From positions 1-58,729 of the IMG/VR virus record IMGVR_UViG_3300036719_005236: 58,729 nt of DNA; one strand, given 5' to 3'. The notes beneath the pieces were generated by a model that was not told the origin of the DNA, searched no databases, and was given only the letters and a program-made list of their open reading frames with translations. How positions within the stretch are numbered: the first letter of the stretch is position 1; the number at the start of each line of letters is the position of its first letter. Below, in pieces: positions 34,658 to 43,475 of the stretch. Both the position numbers and the translations under genes were made by a program. The DNA is from a virus.

Positions 34658-35382
34658 CTATTTTTCATCAATTGGAATCCTTTATTAATATAATTGACAA
34701 AAGTATCGGACATAATTTTCAAATTGTCAAAGTTCATCGATATAGCTGCAGAATCTTGTCCGATGGACCATGCAGTCATTGGAATACTTCCCCATTTATC
34801 AACTTGGTTTTTGGGGTGTGGAGGAACAAAAGTTTTTTTACCAAGGTACTTTTGTAAAGTGTATGAAAAATGCATGTCTTCACCAACTAAAGTCGATTGT
34901 TCAATCGAGGGTAATTCTCTCCAAAAAGTTGATAACCACTCTCGTCTAAAAAACCATGCGTGACCAACAATATCCACTTCTTCAACCTGTTCGTTCGGTT
35001 GTGCCCAACCATGTCTGACATGAGGTTGATAACCTGTCTCAGATAAAAATTTGACACCAATAGTCCCAAGTAATCCATCGTGAGTTTTAATAGTTTCCAA
35101 ACAATTTTCTAACCACTTAGGACCAGGGATTGTATCGTCATCAAAAACACAAATGTACTCGGTCTTAGCATTTAGTGCAAAGGCAAATCGAGCCCAAACT
35201 CCTAAATTCTTATTACAAGAAGCGTGAGTAGTCTGTGAGGTCAATTCTGATTTGAAATCTTCTCCAAAGTTTTGCCACAAAAGAATTTCATCAGGTTGAA
35301 CTGTTTGACGTTTTATAGCATCAAGTTGTGTCTTCAAGTGAGCACCTCTTTTATATCCATTTAAGACCACTGTAACACTCAT
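34654..35382 (-). CDS. family 2-type glycosyltransferase (GT-A)
   Basis: A 242-residue GT-A enzyme with VTVVLNGYKRGAHLKTQLDA at the start, the metal motif FDDDT in YICVFDDDTIPGP (about 71-83), and GHAWFFRREWL as the acceptor-side motif. GEDMHFSY carries the ED pair acting as catalytic base region. Soluble, no membrane anchor. It is linked by ATGA overlaps to both neighbours, which shows tight co-translation in this block. Confidence 0.82.
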   Translation of the reverse strand: MSVTVVLNGYKRGAHLKTQLDAIKRQTVQPDEILLWQNFGEDFKSELTSQTTHASCNKNLGVWARFAFALNAKTEYICVFDDDTIPGPKWLENCLETIKTHDGLLGTIGVKFLSETGYQPHVRHGWAQPNEQVEEVDIVGHAWFFRREWLSTFWRELPSIEQSTLVGEDMHFSYTLQKYLGKKTFVPPHPKNQVDKWGSIPMTAWSIGQDSAAISMNFDNLKIMSDTFVNYINKGFQLMKNR

Positions 35383-36362
35383 AGTTGTTCTAATATTTTA
35401 ATAATTTTTTCTGATGAAAATCCGTCACCATACGGGCATTCATAATCTACTTTATAATCATAAATTAGCCTGTCAAATAATAAACTTAATTCATTGTGGG
35501 TTGGACACAAATAGGAATGAATATTCAATGACTCAGTTCGTTCAGTAACTTTACGACAAACAATTACTTTTTTGTTAAAAAAAGACGCTTCTTCCTGAAC
35601 CCCACCACTATCAGAAATTAATAATTTACATCGTTTCATTGTTTCGATAAATTGGTCATGGTTCATGGGTTCAACAACCTCTACATTTTGTAAAAGGTGT
35701 TTGTGTTTTTTTACCATTGGATTTGGATGAATTGGTAAAATAAAACGAAGTTCAGGGTATCGACTGGCAATTGAATCAATTTCTTTGAACCAATTTCCCA
35801 TTTCTTCATGGTTTTCGCGTCTGTGTAGGGTTACTAAAACTATATTATCGTAACTCAGATTTTCCTTGTCTAAATTATCCAATACGGTATTACCGACAAT
35901 ATAAATTTCTCCACCCACTTTTTCATCATGTAAATTATTTGCATTTGTGACTGTAGGACATAGGTGAATATCGGCAATTCTACTCACAAATTGTCTGTAA
36001 GACTCTTCAGGATATGGATTCATTTTATCATAGGTTCTGAGACCGGCTTCTAAATGAATAACTTTGATACCTCTATGGAAAGCGGCCAATGCAAGGGCAA
36101 AGGCCGATGCGGTATCTCCTTGTACTAAAACATAATCAATCCCTTGTAAACACTCATTAATTCCGTCAGAAAGTATTGATGATACAATTGTGTCAAGTCT
36201 GTTGAGTCCGTTCTCAATATCAAGTTTGAAGTCAAAATCTCCCAAAACAATATCTTTGTGTTGGGCAGTGTACAAAACTTTGTGAGGAATATTACCAGAA
36301 AGAGATATCAATTTTTTTATCTTGATATACTCGGGTCTAGTTCCGTAACAATATAAAATCAT
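35379..36362 (-). CDS. wecB: UDP-N-acetylglucosamine 2-epimerase
   Basis: Converts UDP-GlcNAc to UDP-ManNAc (or hydrolyses to ManNAc). Typical segments are GTRPEYIKIKKL (7-18), VQGDTASAFALALAAF, HLEAGLRTYDKMNPYPEE with the catalytic acid pair, and SDSGGVQEEASFFNKKVIV for UDP binding. At 327 residues it is slightly shorter than the usual 370. The gene is directly followed upstream by a nucleotide-sugar dehydrogenase, as wecB-wecC in ManNAcA pathways, so UDP-ManNAcA is the likely product of the pair. Confidence 0.87.
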   Translation of the reverse strand: MILYCYGTRPEYIKIKKLISLSGNIPHKVLYTAQHKDIVLGDFDFKLDIENGLNRLDTIVSSILSDGINECLQGIDYVLVQGDTASAFALALAAFHRGIKVIHLEAGLRTYDKMNPYPEESYRQFVSRIADIHLCPTVTNANNLHDEKVGGEIYIVGNTVLDNLDKENLSYDNIVLVTLHRRENHEEMGNWFKEIDSIASRYPELRFILPIHPNPMVKKHKHLLQNVEVVEPMNHDQFIETMKRCKLLISDSGGVQEEASFFNKKVIVCRKVTERTESLNIHSYLCPTHNELSLLFDRLIYDYKVDYECPYGDGFSSEKIIKILEQL

Positions 36363-36364
36363 AA

Positions 36365-37531
36365 TTAGAAATGGATTGATATCCCTTCGGGTTTAGACCC
36401 TTCGGTGTAGAATTTTACCCTATTACCAAAATCATTTGATAATTCCGACAAAAGTTTTCTGTCATTCAAAATGTAATCACACTCAATGATATTAACAGAA
36501 TACCCGTCATTTAATAAGTCATACATTAATCTCAATTGTTGTGATTCAACCAACATATCAGTTCCCTTTTTATAGGTTATATGATTCATAACAAATGGTA
36601 CATTTTTGTCGGGATTAATTGTTTCCCAATGGTTTCTCAAGAATTGTGAGTGACTTTCATTGAAATCATCAACTGCGTATGGAAGATTTACTTTGAGTCC
36701 TAAAGCTGATGCAAAGTGACCTAAAGCTCTATTATCTCGTGGTAAACATGGTCCACCAAATCCAAAACCATAATTCAAATATTTGAAACCAACTCTCGAG
36801 TCATTACCTATTGAATGTAATACCAACTTAATTTCATCAGACAAACCAGCGCTTGTTAGAATTTCACCAATCAAATTGGCATAACTAATTTTGGTGGTTA
36901 GAAAACAATTTATTGATATTTTTGTAACTTCCGCAGCCATTGACGACATTGAATTAATCTTAACAGGTATTGTTTGAATTTTAGAATATATCTTAGAGAG
37001 GGTATTCACACTATTTTGATTAGTTGACCCAATCAAAACCATATCGGCCTGTTCCAAACCTTTGATAATTTCACCTTGAGCTATGAATTCTGGATTGTAA
37101 CAAACATCAATATTCATTGGATTCAAAATATCCATAATTTTTCTTGTATCACCAGGATTGGTTGTGCACCCAATAACAAATATTTTTCCAAAAACAGGTA
37201 TTTCGTTTTCAAATGCCCAACCCCAATCATGCACAACATCCATTAAATACGTAATGTCGTATTCACCAGTTGGTTTAGAAGGAGTTGATACAAAGGTGTA
37301 AACAACATCACATTGTTCAATGACCTTCACATTATCTGTTGTTGCAGAAAATTTTGTGGTTTTTTGGAGTAACTCCAACACACCAGGTTCATTGGTCTGA
37401 ATTAATTTTTTATTCAAACCATCGATGTAATCTTGTCTTACGTCTGAAACTAATACATCAAACCCTGCTTGTTCACAGAGTAGTGCAAAAGTTATCCCTA
37501 ATCGTCCAGCACCAATAACTCCTATTTTCAT
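36365..37531 (-). CDS. UDP-sugar 6-dehydrogenase (probably UDP-ManNAc dehydrogenase)
   Basis: NAD-dependent two-step oxidation of a UDP-sugar to its uronic acid. It has N-terminal Rossmann GVIGAGRLG (4-12), the family's FVSTPSKP, NPEFIAQGE (with the Lys/Glu neighbours), and the active-site segment GFGFGGPCLPRD with Cys262. Length 388 is slightly short. The substrate is uncertain between UDP-Glc and UDP-ManNAc; the adjacent UDP-GlcNAc 2-epimerase favours UDP-ManNAc. It overlaps NAD synthetase upstream by 4 bases; the reaction consumes NAD. Confidence 0.85.
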   Translation of the reverse strand: MKIGVIGAGRLGITFALLCEQAGFDVLVSDVRQDYIDGLNKKLIQTNEPGVLELLQKTTKFSATTDNVKVIEQCDVVYTFVSTPSKPTGEYDITYLMDVVHDWGWAFENEIPVFGKIFVIGCTTNPGDTRKIMDILNPMNIDVCYNPEFIAQGEIIKGLEQADMVLIGSTNQNSVNTLSKIYSKIQTIPVKINSMSSMAAEVTKISINCFLTTKISYANLIGEILTSAGLSDEIKLVLHSIGNDSRVGFKYLNYGFGFGGPCLPRDNRALGHFASALGLKVNLPYAVDDFNESHSQFLRNHWETINPDKNVPFVMNHITYKKGTDMLVESQQLRLMYDLLNDGYSVNIIECDYILNDRKLLSELSNDFGNRVKFYTEGSKPEGISIHF

Positions 37532-38295
37532 ACTCTGAAGGTAGGTATTGGTCTCATTTTATGAATATTTTTTTTGTGCCAAGATTCATAAATTTTCATA
37601 ACTTCATTTTCTTTTGAACTGAATTCAGTTTTGTATTGACCAATCTCCATTGCCCACTCCAATTCTTCGTATGATGCTCCAATTTGGTCTTCATCACTTC
37701 TGCCATCGGACCACAACCCATCTGTTGGTTTAGCATCCAATATTTCTTTTGTTACTCCAAGATACTTGCCAAGTTCCCTAACTTCCGTTTTGTATAAGTC
37801 GGCAATTGGAGATATATCAACACCACCATCACCATACTTTGTAAAAAATCCAACCCCATAATCCTCAACCTTATTACCTGTCCCAACTACAATTCCGTTT
37901 TGAGTTGTTGCTAAGTGATAAAGTGAAATCATTCTGAGTCTTGAACGAACATTTGCACTAGCTAATTCACTAGTGACGGTCATCGAAAGGGTGTCATCAA
38001 GTAATTTGAAAACCTCACTGAGTTCAATTGTAGACTTGGTGACATTTTCATATTTGTCTTGAAGTATTGAAATTAGGTTGTTAGCTCGAATTGTCTCTTC
38101 AACATTTTGACGAATTGGTAAAACAACTAAGTTTGTTGGTAATCCTGTTTCAGCGCAAAGAGATGATACGGTGGCACTATCGATACCACCTGACACACCA
38201 ACAACCAAAGATTCGATATTGTTGGTGATACAATAATTTTTAATCCAAAGAACAATTTTATTGGATAGTTCTTCGTAGTCTATAAAACGGTTCAT
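37528..38295 (-). CDS. nadE: ammonia-dependent NAD synthetase
   Basis: Makes NAD from deamido-NAD, ATP and ammonia. It has the PP-loop SGGIDSA (35-41) and the NadE-specific GTGNKVEDYGVGFFTKYGDG and ISPIADLYKTEVREL. At 255 residues it is the short ammonia-using type, with no glutaminase domain. It is translated with the NAD-consuming dehydrogenase gene (ATGA overlap). It could feed that enzyme or restore NAD depleted by host defences; neither is shown. Confidence 0.92.
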   Translation of the reverse strand: MNRFIDYEELSNKIVLWIKNYCITNNIESLVVGVSGGIDSATVSSLCAETGLPTNLVVLPIRQNVEETIRANNLISILQDKYENVTKSTIELSEVFKLLDDTLSMTVTSELASANVRSRLRMISLYHLATTQNGIVVGTGNKVEDYGVGFFTKYGDGGVDISPIADLYKTEVRELGKYLGVTKEILDAKPTDGLWSDGRSDEDQIGASYEELEWAMEIGQYKTEFSSKENEVMKIYESWHKKNIHKMRPIPTFRV

Positions 38296-39929
38296 GAGTT
38301 GATAGTTTGTAAATAAAGTTTATGTATTTGATTTGTAACGTTCTTCGAATCAAATTTTTCAAGTTCAGATTTTGTTGGTGGTTCAAATAATGTTTTCTTG
38401 TTGATGTGTCCTGAGGAATCCACATCGTAAATCCAAGAAGGTTTACCACAAAACCAACTTTCGATAGTGGTTCTACCCAACAAAATTCCTGCGGTGTATT
38501 TTACCCTGTTGATATATTTCTCAGTATTCCAAGTTGGTTGTAAATGTTTTACGTGAGAGTTTTGTAATAGAGAATCCAAATAATCTGACTTATTTTCACC
38601 AAGGAGCCATAATTCTAAATTTTCTGTCCGAGTTTGTTCGACCAAATCTTTGATTGAATTTTCTCTCAAATAATCAATCGTTCCTACAAATAAACAGGCG
38701 TTTTCTTCCTTTTGGTTTGAAGAACGAAATCTATCTGAATCAACTGGATTATACATTACTGAACATTGAGATTCATCTATTTGGTAAACATTTTCAATAT
38801 GTTCTTTAATTTCAGGTCTAATACAGATATAGTGTTTGATTGAATCGTGGACAACAGGTTTTTCCAATTCAATTACCTCCGAGTGTATTGTGCTGATTTT
38901 ATCAATTTGAGGGTACAGATTGAGAAAATAATTTGTTATCGGTTCATGTTGTAGGTGAATAATATCAAAACTAATATCTGACACACGATACATGGTATTT
39001 GGTATTGAAGGTCCGATTCCGTTTGGACCCTCTACTAACCATTTTCCATCCCCCATCTTATAACCTGGAGGTTCCGATGTTGGGAAAACTTTTATACCGA
39101 CTTTTTTCGCCATTTCTGTGAGTGGTCCTCCAATTTCTGAAACCACACTAACATCATGACCCATTTTGACCAAATTTTTCGACAATTCAAAGATATAAAC
39201 TTCCGAACCAGTAAAGTTTTTGAAAAACAAACAACCAATTAAAATTTTTAATTTATCCTTATCCGTTTTTTTAATTTTTACTGGAAGTAGAGATTCAAAT
39301 TCTTCGGCAAAAAGTTTTCTATTGGCATCCCATTGTTCATTAGTCATACCAATGGACTTGTGGGTAATTTTAATGTCGAATACTACCCCAATTTTTACTT
39401 GTTCAATGAAATTTCTAAAACAGAAATTAACATCGTAAAGGTGGAACCCTTTTACATTCTCATCAAAGTTTTTCTTAATTCTATTTTTGTGTAATGCAAT
39501 AAATAATCCATCAACTAAGACAGTTTCTTTGATTGAATTACCCAAGTTATCCGAGTATTTTGAGGTCCATTTTTTACCTTCATGTTCGTGGTTAACAATA
39601 CCTATCATTTTTGTTCTGTCTTCCCACCACATTCCACTCTTAGGTAGTTGAGTACTGCCAGCTACACCCAAAATCCCATAATCGGACCTTTTGAAGTGGT
39701 TCATAATTTTTTGACCCCAATTGTTTGAATCAAAATAAATGTCGTCGTGACAAAGTATTACAATGTCAAATGTAGATTGCTCTAAGATTTCATTGTAAAC
39801 CTCGGTTAGTGATTTACCATCAGGATTTACTACTTCAATTATCTGGGAATTGTGGACACCGGAACTTTTTCTGAAATATTCTTGTAGTTCAGGGTTTGTT
39901 TCTCGGGTACTATAAGCGATTGTAATCAT
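38292..39929 (-). CDS. two-domain glycosyltransferase (GT-A plus GT-B)
   Basis: A 545-residue fusion. Residues 1-220 look like a GT-A domain: ITIAYSTRETN, then VILCHDDIYFDSNNW as the metal motif region, VDGLFIALHKNRI and FHLYDVNFCFR. Residues 230-545 form a GT-B domain: KILIGCLFFKNFTGSEVYIF, IHLQHEPITN, ACLFVGTIDYLRENS and GILLGRTTIESWFCGKPSW. Two linked transferases suggest sequential addition of two sugars. It is chained by 4-base overlaps to NAD synthetase and the HAD gene. Confidence 0.78.
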   Translation of the reverse strand: MITIAYSTRETNPELQEYFRKSSGVHNSQIIEVVNPDGKSLTEVYNEILEQSTFDIVILCHDDIYFDSNNWGQKIMNHFKRSDYGILGVAGSTQLPKSGMWWEDRTKMIGIVNHEHEGKKWTSKYSDNLGNSIKETVLVDGLFIALHKNRIKKNFDENVKGFHLYDVNFCFRNFIEQVKIGVVFDIKITHKSIGMTNEQWDANRKLFAEEFESLLPVKIKKTDKDKLKILIGCLFFKNFTGSEVYIFELSKNLVKMGHDVSVVSEIGGPLTEMAKKVGIKVFPTSEPPGYKMGDGKWLVEGPNGIGPSIPNTMYRVSDISFDIIHLQHEPITNYFLNLYPQIDKISTIHSEVIELEKPVVHDSIKHYICIRPEIKEHIENVYQIDESQCSVMYNPVDSDRFRSSNQKEENACLFVGTIDYLRENSIKDLVEQTRTENLELWLLGENKSDYLDSLLQNSHVKHLQPTWNTEKYINRVKYTAGILLGRTTIESWFCGKPSWIYDVDSSGHINKKTLFEPPTKSELEKFDSKNVTNQIHKLYLQTINS

Positions 39930-40336
39930 TCGAAGACTTCAATATTTAATTTTTTCTTTGTCATTTTATTCCATTTACCTTCATACCGAGTTGCTCTAAC
40001 AATATGGTTATCAATCCAGTGGTAATTACCTCCACGAGGTTTATTCATTAAAAGGTTATGATAGAAATAACCATGTTTTTGTAACCATTCTTCAGTTACT
40101 TTACGATGACTTTCGGTTCTTGAAGTAAAGAAAGTAATTATGTGACCTTCACTATACCAATCATTTATGGTATCGACCGACCCTGGGTAGGGTAAACAAG
40201 TTTCCATTCTCCACGGTTCTTCATTCGGAACGTCGTCAGTTATCGTACCATCAATGTCAATAAGATAGTTTTTCAAACCATCCGGCAATACTGGACTAAT
40301 TGCATTACCATTATATTCCTGTTGACCCAAATCCAT
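39926..40336 (-). CDS. HAD-superfamily phosphatase
   Basis: A small HAD enzyme of 136 residues. Motif I is intact as YLIDIDGTITDD (about 24-35). Motif II lies in IITFFTSRTESHRK, and a basic segment MNKPRGGNYHWIDNHI carries the Lys and the late Asp motif. The lack of a cap domain suggests a sugar-phosphate or polynucleotide phosphatase type. In a sugar block, a sugar-phosphate substrate is likely. It overlaps the dUTPase gene by 26 bases. Confidence 0.78.
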   Translation of the reverse strand: MDLGQQEYNGNAISPVLPDGLKNYLIDIDGTITDDVPNEEPWRMETCLPYPGSVDTINDWYSEGHIITFFTSRTESHRKVTEEWLQKHGYFYHNLLMNKPRGGNYHWIDNHIVRATRYEGKWNKMTKKKLNIEVFE

Positions 40337-40919
40337 TTTCTCCTCTATCTTTTTCGCTTAATTTATCAGTTTCTGTGAAATTAATCCATCTACCATTCAC
40401 CACGGGACAAATACATGCTTGAGCAATTTTCATACCCGAATGGATTTGAATGGTGTCGTGAGTTGAGTTATACAGAATAACTTTAATCTCACCGTTGTAA
40501 CCTGAATCTACAGTTCCTGGTGTATTTAACACAGTAAGACCTTGATTTAGAGCTAGTCCGCTCTTTGGTCTAACTTGAATTTCAAAACCTTCCTTGATGT
40601 CAAACTTAAGTCCTGTAGGCACTAAAGCTCTTGAGAGAGGTTCGATGAAAGTTTGTGTTACTGAGTATAAATCAAAACCTGAATCTGTAGAATAGTTGTA
40701 TTTTGGTGAAACAGCGTTAGGGTGAATCTTTTCGAACTTGACAACCATCCTTGGTTGTTTTTCATTGAATGAATCTTCAAGTTCTTTCAAACTGATTCCG
40801 TGTGTTTCTTCGAAATCCATTTCTTCTGAATCAGGATTTTCACCCATTTCATCATGAAGTTGACGAAGAATATTTGACAATTCTTCTTGTAGTAAATTTA
40901 TCTCGTTGTTTAGTTCCAT
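40311..40919 (-). CDS. dut: dUTPase with N-terminal extension
   Basis: Hydrolyses dUTP to dUMP, keeping uracil out of DNA. All five trimeric-dUTPase motifs are present: TDSGFDLYS (78-86), RPKSGLA (117-123), NTPGTVDSGYNGEI (132-145), IAQACICPV (165-173) and RGENGFGSTG (192-201). The first 55 residues are an extra acidic, coiled-coil-like extension not found in typical dUTPases. It is a nucleotide-metabolism gene embedded in the sugar block, next to the exonuclease gene (1-base gap). Confidence 0.95.
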   Translation of the reverse strand: MELNNEINLLQEELSNILRQLHDEMGENPDSEEMDFEETHGISLKELEDSFNEKQPRMVVKFEKIHPNAVSPKYNYSTDSGFDLYSVTQTFIEPLSRALVPTGLKFDIKEGFEIQVRPKSGLALNQGLTVLNTPGTVDSGYNGEIKVILYNSTHDTIQIHSGMKIAQACICPVVNGRWINFTETDKLSEKDRGENGFGSTGI

Positions 40920-40920
40920 C

Positions 40921-41622
40921 TTATTGTAATTCTTTTAATTTTTTCATAACGTGAATCAAAACCTCAACATCACGCTCACAGTATTCAACAATCAAGTCAA
41001 GTTGGTTAAACATGTAATATGCCTCGTGAACTCTGTTTCCTGTTATTTCACCCTCTTTTGGTGAAGGAACCCCCAAAGCAGCACACATCAACTCTAAGGA
41101 TGAAAGTGCAAAGTTGTTACCCATTTTCCAAATATCCATAGTATCTATTGCTTTTACTTCCCAAGGTTTTGTGTCATAACCTGGTAGTAAGGATGATGGT
41201 TTGATACCGTTTATTACCATACGTTTTTGTATTGTTGGAATATCAAACATCTTGATGTTGTGTCCACACAACCAAAAATCCATTCTGAATACTTTATCCA
41301 TCAAAACATTAACATCTTTGAGTAACTTTTTCTCATCAGAATCCGAAAATGTTTGTTTATGTATTTTACCATCAGGAGTCATAAAGGCAAAACTAGCACA
41401 AACAATACGAGAAAATTCTGGTACTAAAGCCGCCCTGTTGAAATAAACTTCTTCTTTGGTAAGACTAGCGTCCTCAGGGAATCTTTTAAGAAACCAATCG
41501 AAGTAGTTATGAAATTGTTTCAGAAGTGCGGGATATTTTTCAGAAAGTTCCGCATAATCTTTAGTGATTCCAACTGTTTCAATATCAAAAAACAAAAGTT
41601 TATTAATTGACTGATTAATCAT
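40921..41622 (-). CDS. 3'-5' exonuclease, PolB-exonuclease-like (DnaQ fold, PF10108-like)
   Basis: A 233-residue DEDD exonuclease. Exo I is LLFFDIETVG (9-18) with Asp/Glu, Exo II is CGHNIKMFDIP, and Exo III is EYCERDVEVL near residue 215, giving the DEDDy set. The segment FNRAALVPEFSRIVCASFAF resembles the predicted PolB-like exonucleases common in Bacteroidota (PF10108). It could proofread, process DNA ends or attack RNA. It neighbours dUTPase in the sugar block. Confidence 0.83.
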   Translation of the reverse strand: MINQSINKLLFFDIETVGITKDYAELSEKYPALLKQFHNYFDWFLKRFPEDASLTKEEVYFNRAALVPEFSRIVCASFAFMTPDGKIHKQTFSDSDEKKLLKDVNVLMDKVFRMDFWLCGHNIKMFDIPTIQKRMVINGIKPSSLLPGYDTKPWEVKAIDTMDIWKMGNNFALSSLELMCAALGVPSPKEGEITGNRVHEAYYMFNQLDLIVEYCERDVEVLIHVMKKLKELQ

Positions 41623-41625
41623 GAA

Positions 41626-42840
41626 TTATTTAATTAAAGATTTGTAAAATTCAGCTCGTGTGTCAGTAACTTTATTGATGTCGTAAGTGTCTTTCACGGT
41701 TTCATACAAACGTTGACCCAAATCAAATGCCCAATTCGGGTTATCTACCAACTTCTTTGAAAACTTAAACCAATCACTATGATTGCTTTTTTCATCAACC
41801 AACAATGCGTTACCATTAACAAAATTTCCTTTGTCCAAAGAATGGGTAAGGTCCAATGTGTAAGGTCCAAGGTTTGATGCAATAAGAGCTTTTTTGTAGA
41901 AACCAGCTTCGATTACTTTAAGTTGTGACTTCACTCGGTTGAAGATATGATTTTTGATTGGTGCCAAAGATACGTCAAATTTTGCATAGTTTCTTGCGTA
42001 TGCTTGAACAGGTCTTGTCCATACTCGACGATAAAACTCATCCGCGTACTTTGAATCATCCTCTTCTTTGAACCTCATTAAGAATTCTTGGTATTCAGGA
42101 GAAATCAATTTGGAGTTGTGTGTAAAAATGTTTTCATATTTGAACCAAACCGTTTCTTCAGGTTTGATTGGTCTTTGTTTTTGTTCTTTGGTCTGAGAAT
42201 TGATTTCAGTTACCGTACCTCTTGTATCAAACCCACACAAAAACACCTGAGATTTGTCTTTTAACTGATACATTCTTGAGAACATACTCTCCAACAACAT
42301 AATGTCGTGAAGGTGTGATGAACCACCCAACCATCCAAATCTCAGTCGGTCAGATTCTACAGTTGGTTCTTTGAACTGAGGTTCATTTGGATTAATTGCG
42401 TTAGGGAATACCACTACGTTCTTGTTGAATTTTCTAATTTCATCAGCAAAAAGTGGTGTTGTAGTTGTCACATAAGAGGCAACCTTAAGATTCTCAATAA
42501 TTTTTTCATGAATTCCATTTACTCGAACTAAATCATGAATTGGGTGTTCTTTACCAGGTAACCAATAATCGTCCAAGTCCATGATGGTTATAATACCCAT
42601 ACTATTGAGTACTTGCACAAAGTTTTGAGTGAATTCGTAGTTGTTTGCGATTACTCGGTGGAAATGAACAATTTGGTATTGAGTCCAAAAGTTGTAATCA
42701 TTTTGAGGGGGGTCAAAAACAATGTCAACGTGGAAATCGTCAGGGTATAAATTTTGTAAAAAAATGTGAGGGTCTACCGAACGAAATTTACCAACTCCTG
42801 TTTTGTCAGATGGTAATACTAAAACTTTAATTTTTGACAT
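41626..42840 (-). CDS. GT-B glycosyltransferase
   Basis: I chose ATG 42840 (MSKIKVLVLPSDKTGVGKFR); a TTG at 42876 would add 12 poorly coding-like residues. The N-terminal half has IVHFHRVIANN, IITIMDLDDYWLPGKEHP and VVVFPNAINPNEPQF. The C-terminal half has RFGWLGGSSHLHDIMLLES and VSLAPIKNHIFNRVKSQLK, then EAGFYKKALIAS, the donor-binding part of GT4-like enzymes. 404 residues, soluble. Sugar and acceptor unknown. Confidence 0.78.
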   Translation of the reverse strand: MSKIKVLVLPSDKTGVGKFRSVDPHIFLQNLYPDDFHVDIVFDPPQNDYNFWTQYQIVHFHRVIANNYEFTQNFVQVLNSMGIITIMDLDDYWLPGKEHPIHDLVRVNGIHEKIIENLKVASYVTTTTPLFADEIRKFNKNVVVFPNAINPNEPQFKEPTVESDRLRFGWLGGSSHLHDIMLLESMFSRMYQLKDKSQVFLCGFDTRGTVTEINSQTKEQKQRPIKPEETVWFKYENIFTHNSKLISPEYQEFLMRFKEEDDSKYADEFYRRVWTRPVQAYARNYAKFDVSLAPIKNHIFNRVKSQLKVIEAGFYKKALIASNLGPYTLDLTHSLDKGNFVNGNALLVDEKSNHSDWFKFSKKLVDNPNWAFDLGQRLYETVKDTYDINKVTDTRAEFYKSLIK

Positions 42841-42887
42841 GAGAATATTTTTCCTAAAGTATAGGAAAGGTCTCAATCAAAAAAAAG

Positions 42888-43475
42888 TTAGTTTTTCATT
42901 TTTTTAATTTTTGTTACAACACCCTCAAATACGTGTTGTCCAACTCTGAATGAAATTTGTTCTTTGGTTTTTTGAGTTGACTCAGAAATCATACCTTTTT
43001 CAGTCAAAACCTCTTCGATTGTCTCTTTAATCACTGATTTGAGAAGGTTAATATCAAAATTGTTTGATTGATATTGTGGTTGTTGAGGTTGTGATTTTTG
43101 TGAGGCTATTTTACCAGCAGCATCAGTTTTCATCAATCTTGAAGCGGCTTGGACCAATTCGTTGCTGAGAACACTTCCGTTATTGGAATTTGGTTGTTCA
43201 ATTGGATGCTCAATCATCAATTTTTTGATGTGGTCAGGAAGTTTTGAATTTAGAATTTTGTCCTTGACAGGAATGTTACTATTTTCTTGGACCATCTGTT
43301 GTGGTGGTTGTCCCATAAATTCCTGTGGAATGTTGTAAGTGGCTGGTGGGGAATTAAAACTCTCTACCATGGGAGTATTGAAATTCCCTGTACCTACCCC
43401 TCCTCGGGGTTTTTTATCGTGGACATTCATTATTTGTTTTGCCACCATTAATTTTTGCATCAAATCGTTATTCAT
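42888..43475 (-). CDS. hypothetical Gln/Asn/Pro-rich protein, 195 aa
   Basis: N-terminal 60 residues are Pro, Asn and Gly-rich (THPMVES-like disorder), then short helices (DKILNSKLPDHIKKLMIEHP), a Gln-rich linker, and a C-terminal helix plus a short beta part (LLKSVIKETIEEVLTEKGMI, then FRVGQHVFEGVVTKIKK). A helix of the type LLKSVIKETIEEVL is common in T4-like structural proteins. It overlaps the WYL-like gene by one base (TGATG). A virion or assembly role is likely from its cluster; function unknown. Confidence 0.55.
   Translation of the reverse strand: MNNDLMQKLMVAKQIMNVHDKKPRGGVGTGNFNTPMVESFNSPPATYNIPQEFMGQPPQQMVQENSNIPVKDKILNSKLPDHIKKLMIEHPIEQPNSNNGSVLSNELVQAASRLMKTDAAGKIASQKSQPQQPQYQSNNFDINLLKSVIKETIEEVLTEKGMISESTQKTKEQISFRVGQHVFEGVVTKIKKMKN

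Noticed and set aside
37528-38295. Sugar amidotransferase (WbpG-type PP-loop enzyme) instead of NAD synthetase
   Set aside because: The segments GTGNKVEDYGVGFFTKYGDG and ISPIADLYKTEVREL are NadE-specific, so NAD synthetase is preferred despite the sugar-gene setting.
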